Of a stretch of 39,436 nucleotides of DNA, positions 15,872 through 22,863 are shown in pieces. The notes under the pieces are model-generated. The model was not told where the DNA came from, searched no databases, and saw nothing but the letters and a program-made list of their open reading frames with translations. Made by a program: the position numbers and the translations under genes. Every line of letters starts with the position of its first letter. Positions within the stretch are counted from its first letter, which is position 1. Source of the DNA: Smithella sp. (GTDB lineage: Bacteria > Desulfobacterota > Syntrophia > Syntrophales > Smithellaceae); assembly GCA_018056685.1 (NCBI GenBank), contig JAGPFC010000023.1, positions 1-39,436 of the forward strand, given 5' to 3'.

Positions 15872-17113
15872 ATGGCAAATGAAAATTTAGAAAGTAAGAG
15901 GTGGTTGCTCGCTATTGCGGGTGTCGTTATCATGCTGATTTTGGGCACAGTTTACGCCTGGTCAGTTTTTGTCAAACCCATTGCGGCGGCCCAAGGTTGG
16001 GAAGTGAAGGTTGTATCGAGAGTTTTCATGCTGATTATCGGTGTCATCGGCGTTTCTGCGGCATTCGGCGGTACTTTGGTGGATAAGAAAGGCCCCCGAT
16101 TTGTCGCCATACTGGGAGCATGTTTCTATGGCGTTGGTGTTTTGCTGGGTGGCGCAGCACTGCATGCCGGTAATTTCATGTTTCTTCTTCTGGGTTACGG
16201 TGTCATCGGTGGTATAGGCAATGGTCTTGCATACGTTGTCCCCATCGCAACTTTGATTCGCTGGTTTCCGGATAAACGCGCGATGATCACGGGACTGGCC
16301 GTTATGGGATTCGGCTTCGGTGCGTTCTTTATCGGTAAGATAATACCTGGCCTGATCAATAACGTGGGGGTAGCCAATGCATTCCTTATCCTCGGAGCCG
16401 TATATCTTATTTTCAATTTACTGGCATCCATGACTCTTAAAAATCCTCCTGCAGGATGGCTCCCCAAAGGTTTCACACCTCCTGCTACAACTGTTAGCGC
16501 GGCCGATTCATTTGCCTGGGCTGAAGCAAAGAAAACCCGCCAGTGGTACATGCTCTGGTGCATGCTCTTCTTGAACGTTACCGCCGGTATGGGTCTTTTA
16601 TCCAAACTTTCTCCCATGGCACAGGAAGTTATTAAATTAGCGAAAGGCATCGAGGATCCGGCACAGCTGGCCGTTCTGGGCGGCAGTGTTCTGGCCTGGG
16701 CCTCCATTTTCAACGGGTTGGGCCGCCTTTTCTGGGCCAAAGTTTCTGACATGATCGGACGCAAAGGCACTTATATGGTGATGTTCCTCACACAGGCTCT
16801 TCTGTATGTTTATCTACCACAAATCAGCAGTGTTTTGATCTTTACGATCATCGCCTGTTATTTGCTGTCCTGCCTCGGTGGCGGTTTTGCCGTCATGCCG
16901 GCCTTTGCGGCTGACTCTTTCGGCCCGACTAACATCGGCAAAATCTACGGTTTCCTGCTGACAGCATGGGGTGCGGCGGGTGTCGTTGGCGGCTTTGTTT
17001 TCGCGGAATTCAACAAAGAACAGTCTCTCTATACAGCAGCAGGCTGTCTGGTACTTGGGTTTGTCATTGCCCTGCTGTTTAGCAGACCGAAAAACGTGTC
17101 AGAATATAGATAA
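15872..17113 (+). CDS. OFA-family MFS transporter (oxalate/formate antiporter-like)
   Basis: 413 residues with twelve predicted membrane helices. The first helix region LLAIAGVVIMLILGTVYAWSV and the following GGTLVDKKGPR loop (the MFS motif A position) are typical of the OFA family, as are GFGFGAFF in helix 5 and SDMIGRKGTYMVMF in the second half. OFA members exchange carboxylates such as oxalate/formate; the true substrate is open. GAGAGGG (15857-15863) precedes ATG 15872. Transcribed alone between its own promoter and the terminator at 17133. A carboxylate carrier next to a hydrogenase locus fits a fermentative or syntrophic life, but this is inference. Confidence 0.88.
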   Translation: MANENLESKRWLLAIAGVVIMLILGTVYAWSVFVKPIAAAQGWEVKVVSRVFMLIIGVIGVSAAFGGTLVDKKGPRFVAILGACFYGVGVLLGGAALHAGNFMFLLLGYGVIGGIGNGLAYVVPIATLIRWFPDKRAMITGLAVMGFGFGAFFIGKIIPGLINNVGVANAFLILGAVYLIFNLLASMTLKNPPAGWLPKGFTPPATTVSAADSFAWAEAKKTRQWYMLWCMLFLNVTAGMGLLSKLSPMAQEVIKLAKGIEDPAQLAVLGGSVLAWASIFNGLGRLFWAKVSDMIGRKGTYMVMFLTQALLYVYLPQISSVLIFTIIACYLLSCLGGGFAVMPAFAADSFGPTNIGKIYGFLLTAWGAAGVVGGFVFAEFNKEQSLYTAAGCLVLGFVIALLFSRPKNVSEYR

Positions 17114-17132
17114 CAACTTCATTCTGGTTATT

Positions 17133-17165
17133 AAAAGCGCCGATAGTTTATCGGCGCTTTTTTTT
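17133..17165 (+). terminator. Rho-independent terminator after the OFA transporter
   Basis: Perfect 13-bp stem AAAAGCGCCGATA (17133-17145) / TATCGGCGCTTTT (17149-17161) with a 3-base loop and a run of T. It lies 20 bases after the stop and isolates the following fluoride-controlled unit. Confidence 0.93.
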
Positions 17166-17203
17166 GCCTTGTATTTACAAATAATCTTACCTTCCTAAAA
17201 TAC

Positions 17204-17233
17204 TTGACAGCCCTTAAGGCTTTCTGGTATCAA
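17204..17233 (+). promoter_or_regulatory. Promoter of the first fluoride-riboswitch operon
   Basis: TTGACA (17204-17209), 18-base spacer ending in TGG, then TATCAA (17228-17233), an extended -10. The start point near 17240 is only a few bases before the aptamer, as expected for a riboswitch leader. Confidence 0.65.
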
Positions 17234-17241
17234 AAAGTCAA

Positions 17242-17289
17242 TGGTGATGGAGTTCACCTTTAACCGCCTCTGTTGCTAATAACTCCTGC
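17242..17289 (+). promoter_or_regulatory. Fluoride riboswitch (crcB motif) no. 1
   Basis: The conserved blocks of the fluoride aptamer occur in order: GGTGATGGAGTTCACC (17243-17258), TTTAACCGCC, then GCTAATAACTCCT (17275-17287) in the place of the consensus GCTGATGACTCCT. GGAGTT (17249-17254) pairs with AACTCC (17281-17286) as the helix closing the aptamer. The family binds fluoride with magnesium and turns on fluoride-resistance genes. The internal P3-like stem is short (about 2 bp by eye), the weakest point of the match. Confidence 0.9.
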
Positions 17290-17315
17290 GGAACATATAA
17301 TCTGTAGGAGTTATT
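17278..17315 (+). promoter_or_regulatory. Translational expression platform of riboswitch no. 1
   Basis: AATAACTCCTGC (17278-17289), the 3' strand of the aptamer, is complementary to GTAGGAGTTATT (17304-17315), which holds the Shine-Dalgarno AGGAG: 12 pairs including one G-U. The aptamer helix and the SD-blocking helix use the same strand, so they exclude each other. Fluoride binding should free the ribosome site 7 bases before ATG 17318. Confidence 0.85.
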
Positions 17316-17317
17316 TT

Positions 17318-19018
17318 ATGGGTCATTTTACAATAAATCAAATATCCCTGTCTGATATCCGTTTACTTCTAGAAAATATTGCCGACGCATGCAGTCGTTT
17401 CCAAATGGTTTCTCTAACGCGACAGTTGGAGGCGGCACAGACACTACTTACAGAAAATCCGCCCATTGATGTTGCCGTCATGGGTCAGTTCAAGGCAGGC
17501 AAAAGTTCTTTTCTCAACAGCCTGATCGGGCAATCAATATTACCTGTCGGTGCCATACCCGTAACGACTGCCATAACACGCCTTCAGTATGGAGAAACTG
17601 AGCGCCTGCTGGTCAGACATTTTGACGGCACTGTAACTGAGGCTCCCCTGACCGACATTGCTGAATTCACCTCAGAAGCCCAAAACCCGGGTAATGCTAA
17701 GAATGTTGCCATTGTGGATATTGAATTGCCCTCTCTTCAAAAATATCCTGGTATCAGATTGGTAGATACGCCGGGATTGGGCAGTATTTTTAAATATCAT
17801 GAAGCCACGTCGGAAAGTTGGCTGCCTGCCGTGGGTACCGCGCTTCTTGCCGTCAGTTCCGACAGGCCACTGTCTCAGAATGATCTGGAGCTGATCAGAG
17901 AACTGACCAGCCATACACCCAATATTATATTACTGCTAACCAAATCCGATCTGCTTTCACCAGATCAACAGCAGGAAGTGCTTAATTTCTTCAAGGAGAC
18001 TCTGCAACGTGAACTGCATCGGGACATGCCGGTTTATATGTATTCTGCGGTGAATCAAACGGATGTTTACCGGCAAAAAGTGGAAAACGAAATTCTGAAG
18101 ACCATGACGAATAACCGCGATTTTGAGTTTTTACGAATACTCCAGTACAAGGTTCTTTCTTTATCCAGGAGCACGCTCAGTTATTTGAAAATAGCATTGA
18201 ATTCATCCTTGCAGGCGGACACAAACCGCGAAAACCTACGTGCCCAAATTATCAATGAAAGAGTTAATGAATCTTTGATGCTTGATGAACTGGGTATTAT
18301 TTCACGAGAACATCAGCGTCAAACACGCTCCATGATTGAAACCTATCTGGAAAAATTTAGAGTGCCGCTTACGAAAAAAGTCATGCGGCAACTGGCAGAT
18401 GAGTTGCCTGAATGGAAAGGCAACTTGTGGAAACTTTCCCGCGATTACGAGACGTGGGTATCAGAAAAACTGTCCAAAGAAATGCGAACCATTTCCAAGA
18501 CCGAGCATACGCATTTTATGGGAACCTTAAAAAAAGCTCATGCAGGATTCTCAAGGGCACTGGAATCTTTCCGCAAGTTTCTCGGCGATAATATTGAAAA
18601 CGTGCTGGGTGTAAAACTGGCGGAAGTTGACTGGAAAATTGATGTCATCGAACCCGACCATCCGGATATTTCTTTTACGAAAACTTTTGATATCCATCTT
18701 GATTTAATTTGGTTTCTTATTCCGATGATAGTTTTCCGGAAGATATTTGAACGACACTTTATTGACGGTATACCGAAGGAAGTGGAAATTAATCTATCCC
18801 GTCTGGCTTACCAGTGGGAGAAGAGTGTTAATAATGCCATTGAGGAAATGCGCGTTCAAGCCATCAACTACATCCATGAAGAACTTTCAACAATAGAGGC
18901 GCTGATTTCCAGCACCCATGGGAAAACCGACGAGATCAAACAGCTTATTGCTCATGTAGAAAAGCTGTCAGAAAATATCACCGAAAATAAATTCATTAAA
19001 CAACAAATTAAAATATAA
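17318..19018 (+). CDS. Dynamin-like GTPase under fluoride riboswitch control
   Basis: 566 residues from ATG 17318, set by the riboswitch-gated TAGGAG site; the in-frame TTG at 17273 lies inside the aptamer and is rejected. The GTPase head has the P-loop GQFKAGKS (56-63), switch I VTT (82-84), DTPGLGS (150-156) and TKSD (208-211), in the order and spacing of bacterial dynamin-like proteins. A long helical stalk follows with a short hydrophobic stretch LIWFLIPMIVF near residues 460-472, which could be a membrane paddle, and a C-terminal helix. Bacterial dynamins act on membranes (remodelling, repair, fusion). Control by fluoride suggests a membrane-protection job in fluoride stress; that is inference. 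First gene of a run reaching 22593. Confidence 0.9.
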   Translation: MGHFTINQISLSDIRLLLENIADACSRFQMVSLTRQLEAAQTLLTENPPIDVAVMGQFKAGKSSFLNSLIGQSILPVGAIPVTTAITRLQYGETERLLVRHFDGTVTEAPLTDIAEFTSEAQNPGNAKNVAIVDIELPSLQKYPGIRLVDTPGLGSIFKYHEATSESWLPAVGTALLAVSSDRPLSQNDLELIRELTSHTPNIILLLTKSDLLSPDQQQEVLNFFKETLQRELHRDMPVYMYSAVNQTDVYRQKVENEILKTMTNNRDFEFLRILQYKVLSLSRSTLSYLKIALNSSLQADTNRENLRAQIINERVNESLMLDELGIISREHQRQTRSMIETYLEKFRVPLTKKVMRQLADELPEWKGNLWKLSRDYETWVSEKLSKEMRTISKTEHTHFMGTLKKAHAGFSRALESFRKFLGDNIENVLGVKLAEVDWKIDVIEPDHPDISFTKTFDIHLDLIWFLIPMIVFRKIFERHFIDGIPKEVEINLSRLAYQWEKSVNNAIEEMRVQAINYIHEELSTIEALISSTHGKTDEIKQLIAHVEKLSENITENKFIKQQIKI

Positions 19019-19023
19019 AAATC

Positions 19024-19057
19024 ATAAGATGATTACTCAACATCTTATTATGATGTT
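19024..19057 (+). repeat. Overlapping A/T-rich inverted repeats after the dynamin gene
   Basis: ATAAGATG (19024-19031) / CATCTTAT (19041-19048) is a perfect 8-bp inverted repeat, and AACATC (19039-19044) / GATGTT (19052-19057) is a second that shares the CATC strand, so the two hairpins exclude each other. No T-run follows directly; it may be an RNA processing or partial-termination site in the 102-base gap. Confidence 0.35.
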
Positions 19058-19120
19058 ATAAAAATCCAGAGTGTTTGCGAATTTTTTAATCTCGTAATTT
19101 ATGCATGCAGGATACTTAAA

Positions 19121-19522
19121 ATGCCAACACATTATTACTGCCCGAATTGCTGGAAAGAAATCAATGACAAAATATTAACATGCCCTCATTGTGGTCACGA
19201 CCTGAGTCAACAGCAATCTTTCACCTATGTAGAAAAGCTTATTCATGCTCTTCGTCATCCCATCCCCGAAAAACGAATGATGGCCGCGCAACTGCTCGGT
19301 GATTTACGATGCAAAGAGGCATTATCCGTATTTGCCGAGATACTTAAAAAAGAAAGTGATTATTATTTCATCACAGAAATTATTCTCGCCATCAATAAAA
19401 TAGGCAGTGAGGACGGCATAGCCATATTGTTGTCGTTGCGGGAACATTCGTCTTCCCTGGTGAAGAAACTTGTTGATGAAATATTGAAGGAACACCATGG
19501 CAGAAAACAATCATCTTTCTAA
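19121..19522 (+). CDS. Zinc-ribbon plus HEAT-repeat small protein
   Basis: 133 residues. The N-terminal zinc ribbon is CPNC (near residues 7-10) and CPHCGHDL (near 21-28), two CxxC knuckles. Two to three HEAT/Armadillo-like helical repeats follow, with the typical PEKRMMAAQLLGDL and YYFITEIILAINKIG...A pattern of helices and small residues. No catalytic site is seen; it is probably a protein-binding adaptor. Its last 26 bases overlap the start of the MFS gene, so the two are coupled. Start ATG 19121 has no strong ribosome site. Confidence 0.8.
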   Translation: MPTHYYCPNCWKEINDKILTCPHCGHDLSQQQSFTYVEKLIHALRHPIPEKRMMAAQLLGDLRCKEALSVFAEILKKESDYYFITEIILAINKIGSEDGIAILLSLREHSSSLVKKLVDEILKEHHGRKQSSF

Positions 19523-20771
19523 TGAAAAATGGCTCAACCGCAACGTATTCGCTTTTGGATTAACCAGTCTGCTGAGTGATTTCTGCCATGAGATGGCGAC
19601 AGCAGTTTTACCGCAATTTATACAAGCCATCGGCTCCAGCGCTGCCATACTGGGAACGATTGAGGGCGTTGCGGACGCATTATCCAGCCTTACCAAACTG
19701 GGAGCCGGCTTCCATAGTGACAAAATCGGACACCGCAAAGGCTGGACTGTTATCGGCTATTTGCTCACCGCTGTGTCCAAAACCATTTTCGCTTTTGCCG
19801 TGGCCTGGCCGCTGATTTTTTTTGGTCGCGTTATGGGTTGGCTGGGACGTGGCATCCGCGGACCATTGCGCGACGCAATGCTTGCCGAATCTGTTTCTCC
19901 GCAAAACCGCGGCAAGGCATTTGGCTTTCACCGCGCTTCTGATACACTTGGCGCGATTTTGGGTCCGATGGCTGCCTTTGGTATGCTTACATGGATGAGC
20001 CGCTCCCCCCACATTGCTGATTATTTCAGCATATGGTTTCCGAATTTTGCCAATGAACCCGGCTCTGAATACAGGCTTATTTTTCTTTTAACGCTCATTC
20101 CCGGCCTTCTATCTGTTGTTACGCTTGCATTTCTGGTCAGGGAAAAAAGGCGTGCACCCAACCATGCCCTGAGTTTCTGGAAGGCGATAAAATCAATGCC
20201 GCCAAACTACCGTGCGTTTCTTCTTGCTGTCGGACTTTTTGGAATGGCTGATTTCGCGCCGACACTGATGATTCTACGCGCGTCAACCACGCTAACTTCA
20301 CAGATGGGTATTCTGGAAGCGGCGCGTTTTGCTGCGTTGTTGTATATTATTCGCAACATCACTTATGCTGCGGCATCTTATCCCATAGGATCATTCAGTC
20401 ATTTATTTTCACGCAGTAAATATCTGGCAGTTGGTTACGGTATCGCGGTGGTCACATTTTTAGGATTTGCATTTGCCATGCCGTCACTTTCTTGGTTTGT
20501 GGTCATTTTTATTCTTTCGGGAATATTTATCGCGTGGGAAGATACGATAGAAGGCATTGCCGTGCGGGATTATGTCGGTGACGATATCGCCGGAACCGCC
20601 TATGGCGTGATGGGTGTGGTGAACGGCATTGGCGATCTGGTATCCAGTATTGTAGTCGGTTTTCTCTGGACGGCTGTCGGCGGAACATGGGGATTTGTTT
20701 ACGCAGCCGTAATTGGACTGGCCGGAACAATACTCATGCTACGTGTTCCAAAAGCAGCACTCGTTAAATGA
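19497..20771 (+). CDS. MFS transporter in the fluoride-controlled gene run
   Basis: 424 residues with about twelve membrane helices. The N-terminal half has FGLTSLLSDFCHEMATAVLPQF in helix 1 and the motif-A-like loop GFHSDKIGHRKGWTV. The loop GRVMGWLGRGIRGPLRDAMLAES and helix 5 region GFHRASDTLGAILGP are well kept. The substrate is not deducible. ATG 19497 lies inside the end of the zinc-ribbon/HEAT gene; no separate promoter is visible, so it is probably read from the riboswitch promoter at 17204. Whether it moves fluoride, a solute lost under fluoride stress, or something else is open. Confidence 0.88.
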   Translation: MAENNHLSNEKWLNRNVFAFGLTSLLSDFCHEMATAVLPQFIQAIGSSAAILGTIEGVADALSSLTKLGAGFHSDKIGHRKGWTVIGYLLTAVSKTIFAFAVAWPLIFFGRVMGWLGRGIRGPLRDAMLAESVSPQNRGKAFGFHRASDTLGAILGPMAAFGMLTWMSRSPHIADYFSIWFPNFANEPGSEYRLIFLLTLIPGLLSVVTLAFLVREKRRAPNHALSFWKAIKSMPPNYRAFLLAVGLFGMADFAPTLMILRASTTLTSQMGILEAARFAALLYIIRNITYAAASYPIGSFSHLFSRSKYLAVGYGIAVVTFLGFAFAMPSLSWFVVIFILSGIFIAWEDTIEGIAVRDYVGDDIAGTAYGVMGVVNGIGDLVSSIVVGFLWTAVGGTWGFVYAAVIGLAGTILMLRVPKAALVK

Positions 20772-20827
20772 AGAGCATCGATGCTTATGATAGTAAATAA
20801 CATTCTATCTACACATGGGGCGGTTTT

Positions 20828-21478
20828 ATGATTTTTGTCGGACGCAAAAATGAAACACGGCAAATCATGGATGATTTAAAAAAAGGACAAAACATCATCC
20901 TTCATGGGAAATATGGCATGGGAAGAACCAGTCTCATAAATCATGTTGCCCAACTCATGCATCATCAATGGAAGTTTGTCTTCATTGATTTCAGTCAGAC
21001 ACCCGGTCAGATGAGTAAATCCGTCATGAAAGCTCTGGGGCTTCCCCGAAAATTAAAACAAAGTGATAAGATCATGGGATACAAATCCATGCGTTATCGC
21101 ATTGCCAACGTGACTTTAAAAAAAGGAGTTAAAGTTGTCATTGTTTTGGATAATGTCGCAAAAATGACTGCTGCCAAGAAATTATTCCTCCGTTATCTTG
21201 TTCTGGAGCAGCGTTTTCAGTTTATTGCCATTGTGGAACATTTTCTGACACAGAAAGAATTACTGGAACTGAGGGTACAGCTCATGCCGTCAACGACAAT
21301 CAATCTTCGATATCTGGAATGTATTGATGTTGAAAATTTTCTACTGACTTTTTCCAATCAAAATAGCCTGGCTTGGACGGAAGATCACATCAGGAATCTT
21401 GCTTCGTTAACGTTCGGTTACCCTTTGGGTATAGTTGAAATGCTTAAGAAGAAGAAAGGACTCTACAATAATGCGTGA
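20828..21478 (+). CDS. P-loop ATPase-like protein with altered Walker A
   Basis: 216 residues resembling the ATPase core of AAA/STAND proteins: FVGRKNETRQIMDDL at the N-terminus (a common entry to such domains), then GKYGMGRTS (27-35) at the Walker A position, where the invariant Lys is Arg33. The Walker B strand KVVIVLDN has Asp then Asn instead of the catalytic acid. Later TFGYPLGIVEML resembles the GxP sensor region. It may bind nucleotide without efficient hydrolysis, as a switch or scaffold. Its stop overlaps the next start by 8 bases. A 56-base gap separates it from the MFS gene. Confidence 0.8.
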   Translation: MIFVGRKNETRQIMDDLKKGQNIILHGKYGMGRTSLINHVAQLMHHQWKFVFIDFSQTPGQMSKSVMKALGLPRKLKQSDKIMGYKSMRYRIANVTLKKGVKVVIVLDNVAKMTAAKKLFLRYLVLEQRFQFIAIVEHFLTQKELLELRVQLMPSTTINLRYLECIDVENFLLTFSNQNSLAWTEDHIRNLASLTFGYPLGIVEMLKKKKGLYNNA

Positions 21479-22154
21479 TGAAACAATACATGATGATCAA
21501 TTAGCCAAGGATCTCCAAACACGCAATTGCCCTGTTTGTAACAAAATATGGGACAACGTCATGAACTTCTTTTCCTCCTGGGGTTATTCATTGGCAAACG
21601 ATGAAGAAACACAAAAAGAAAATGCCGATTTTCTAGGAATATGCCCCTTTCATACATGGCAATTGGCTTCCATTGCGTCACCGCAGGGCATTTCTTCGGG
21701 GTATGAAGCATTAGTGAAGCGGATTTCCAAGGAGTTATACAGATTATCCGTATCCTTAGAAAATCCTTGTCAGCAGCTCTCAACCATTATCATCGGCCGC
21801 GATCATTGCCGTATATGTGCACTTACAAGAGAGACGGAAGGTGATTATATAAAAAGATTGGCTTCATTTTTAACCGTTGAAGACAACAAAAACATTTACT
21901 TGTCTTCCAATGGCCTATGCTTGCGCCATTTGAGCAAATTATTGATCATATCGAATACAGATATGAAAAAAGTTTTACTAAAGCATGCGGCTTCACGTTT
22001 TCGTGATTGGGCGGAAGATATGAATCAATTCAGTTTAAAACATAAAAATTTGCAACGTCATCAGTGCAGTCCGAGAGAAAACAATGCTTATCTCACTGCT
22101 TTGAATCATCTTGCGGGTGGAAAATATACCAATATTGATTACGAAAGACAATGA
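21471..22154 (+). CDS. Cys/His-rich putative metal-binding protein (DUF6062-like)
   Basis: 227 residues from ATG 21471 (AAGGA 10 bases upstream; the longer in-frame start at 21435 lies within the upstream gene and is unlikely). Four spaced pairs are seen: C20-x2-C23 (CPVC), C58-x2-H61 (CPFH), C113-x2-C116 (CRIC), C150-x2-H153 (CLRH). This double CxxC...CxxH arrangement, with helices between, is what I recall of the DUF6062 family; the name is tentative. It probably binds two metal ions, likely zinc. Function unknown. It overlaps the P-loop gene by 8 bases and is followed after 16 bases by a small gene. Confidence 0.78.
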   Translation: MRDETIHDDQLAKDLQTRNCPVCNKIWDNVMNFFSSWGYSLANDEETQKENADFLGICPFHTWQLASIASPQGISSGYEALVKRISKELYRLSVSLENPCQQLSTIIIGRDHCRICALTRETEGDYIKRLASFLTVEDNKNIYLSSNGLCLRHLSKLLIISNTDMKKVLLKHAASRFRDWAEDMNQFSLKHKNLQRHQCSPRENNAYLTALNHLAGGKYTNIDYERQ

Positions 22155-22170
22155 TCCAAGGAATTTCATT

Positions 22171-22593
22171 ATGACAGATTTAAATGAAAATCACAGACGA
22201 TATTTATTGACGACCTTCAGCCATGTGGACAAACTTTTATCGGAGTTCGAGTGTATCATTGATGTTTTAATTCCGCGTTCACTATTTAAGGCATATACTA
22301 ACGACGTTACTCCGGAACAGCGGGCAAAAATAGAAAAACAATGTGACGCAATCCGTCAGACCATGAAACGGATTCTCGAAGAATATGGAATTTCCCCGCC
22401 TAAGCCCGACAGAAGTGTTTTAAACGCTATCTGTACAACTTTAATTTTTGCCGATATGTCCATCGAAGAATTAAGTCCAAAGTACATGCGTGGTTTTGGA
22501 GTCGTATCAGATGCGGCAAGCGATGAATTAAAAACAATCGTCAAAGAACTGCGGACACTTTTAAAAAATATTAGAGCCAGTTTGCCGGATTAA
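22171..22593 (+). CDS. Small helical protein of unknown function
   Basis: 140 residues from ATG 22171 (AAGGA at 22158-22162, 8 bases upstream; the longer in-frame start at 22111 is inside the previous gene). Mostly alpha-helical by composition: repeated L/I at helical spacing in NHRRYLLTTFSHVDKLLSEF, an ELSPKYMRGFG turn, and a final amphipathic helix ELKTIVKELRTLLKNI. No signal peptide, membrane span or catalytic motif. Last gene of the run begun by the dynamin-like GTPase; I do not recognise the family. Confidence 0.75.
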   Translation: MTDLNENHRRYLLTTFSHVDKLLSEFECIIDVLIPRSLFKAYTNDVTPEQRAKIEKQCDAIRQTMKRILEEYGISPPKPDRSVLNAICTTLIFADMSIEELSPKYMRGFGVVSDAASDELKTIVKELRTLLKNIRASLPD

Positions 22594-22785
22594 CAGGGTT
22601 TGTATCGTTTCCAATAAACTGATGGAAACCTGCAAGCCGGATTTTGTTTTTCTTTACGCGCGCGGCAGAAGAATACTTACACGCATCTTTTTCTGATTCC
22701 CACATACAGTGGAAATAAATGTTGACAAACAGATGCTTTTTTGATTACTTGCAGCCGCCGTGAAGATTCACTCTCTTTTTCGTGC

Positions 22786-22833
22786 GGGTGATGGGGTTCA
22801 CCTTTAATTGCAAAAGAAATGCTAATGACTCCT
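22786..22833 (+). promoter_or_regulatory. Fluoride riboswitch (crcB motif) no. 2
   Basis: GGTGATGGGGTTCACC (22787-22802), TTTAATTGC, and GCTAATGACTCCT (22821-22833) are the three conserved blocks, one base off the consensus GCTGATGACTCCT. The short internal stem GCA/TGC is closed. GGGGTT pairs with GACTCC through one or two G-U pairs. A TTGACA at 22722-22727 upstream has only a poor -10, so an independent promoter is likely but not proven; no terminator is visible between 22593 and the aptamer. Confidence 0.92.
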
Positions 22834-22858
22834 AAAACGGATATACAAAAAAGGAGTC
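22827..22858 (+). promoter_or_regulatory. Translational expression platform of riboswitch no. 2
   Basis: GACTCCT (22827-22833), the aptamer 3' strand, is a perfect 7-base complement of AGGAGTC (22852-22858), which carries the Shine-Dalgarno of the antiporter 7 bases before ATG 22864. Same logic as riboswitch no. 1: aptamer helix or SD-blocking helix. Confidence 0.85.
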
Positions 22859-22863
22859 CTTAC

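Noticed and set aside
17273..17317. Longer N-terminus of the dynamin-like GTPase starting at TTG 17273
   Set aside because: These 45 bases are the aptamer and SD-blocking helix of the fluoride riboswitch; ATG 17318 has the riboswitch-gated SD.
22819..22863. Longer N-terminus of the antiporter starting at ATG 22819
   Set aside because: The ATG is within the conserved aptamer block GCTAATGACTCCT; the SD and ATG 22864 follow it.
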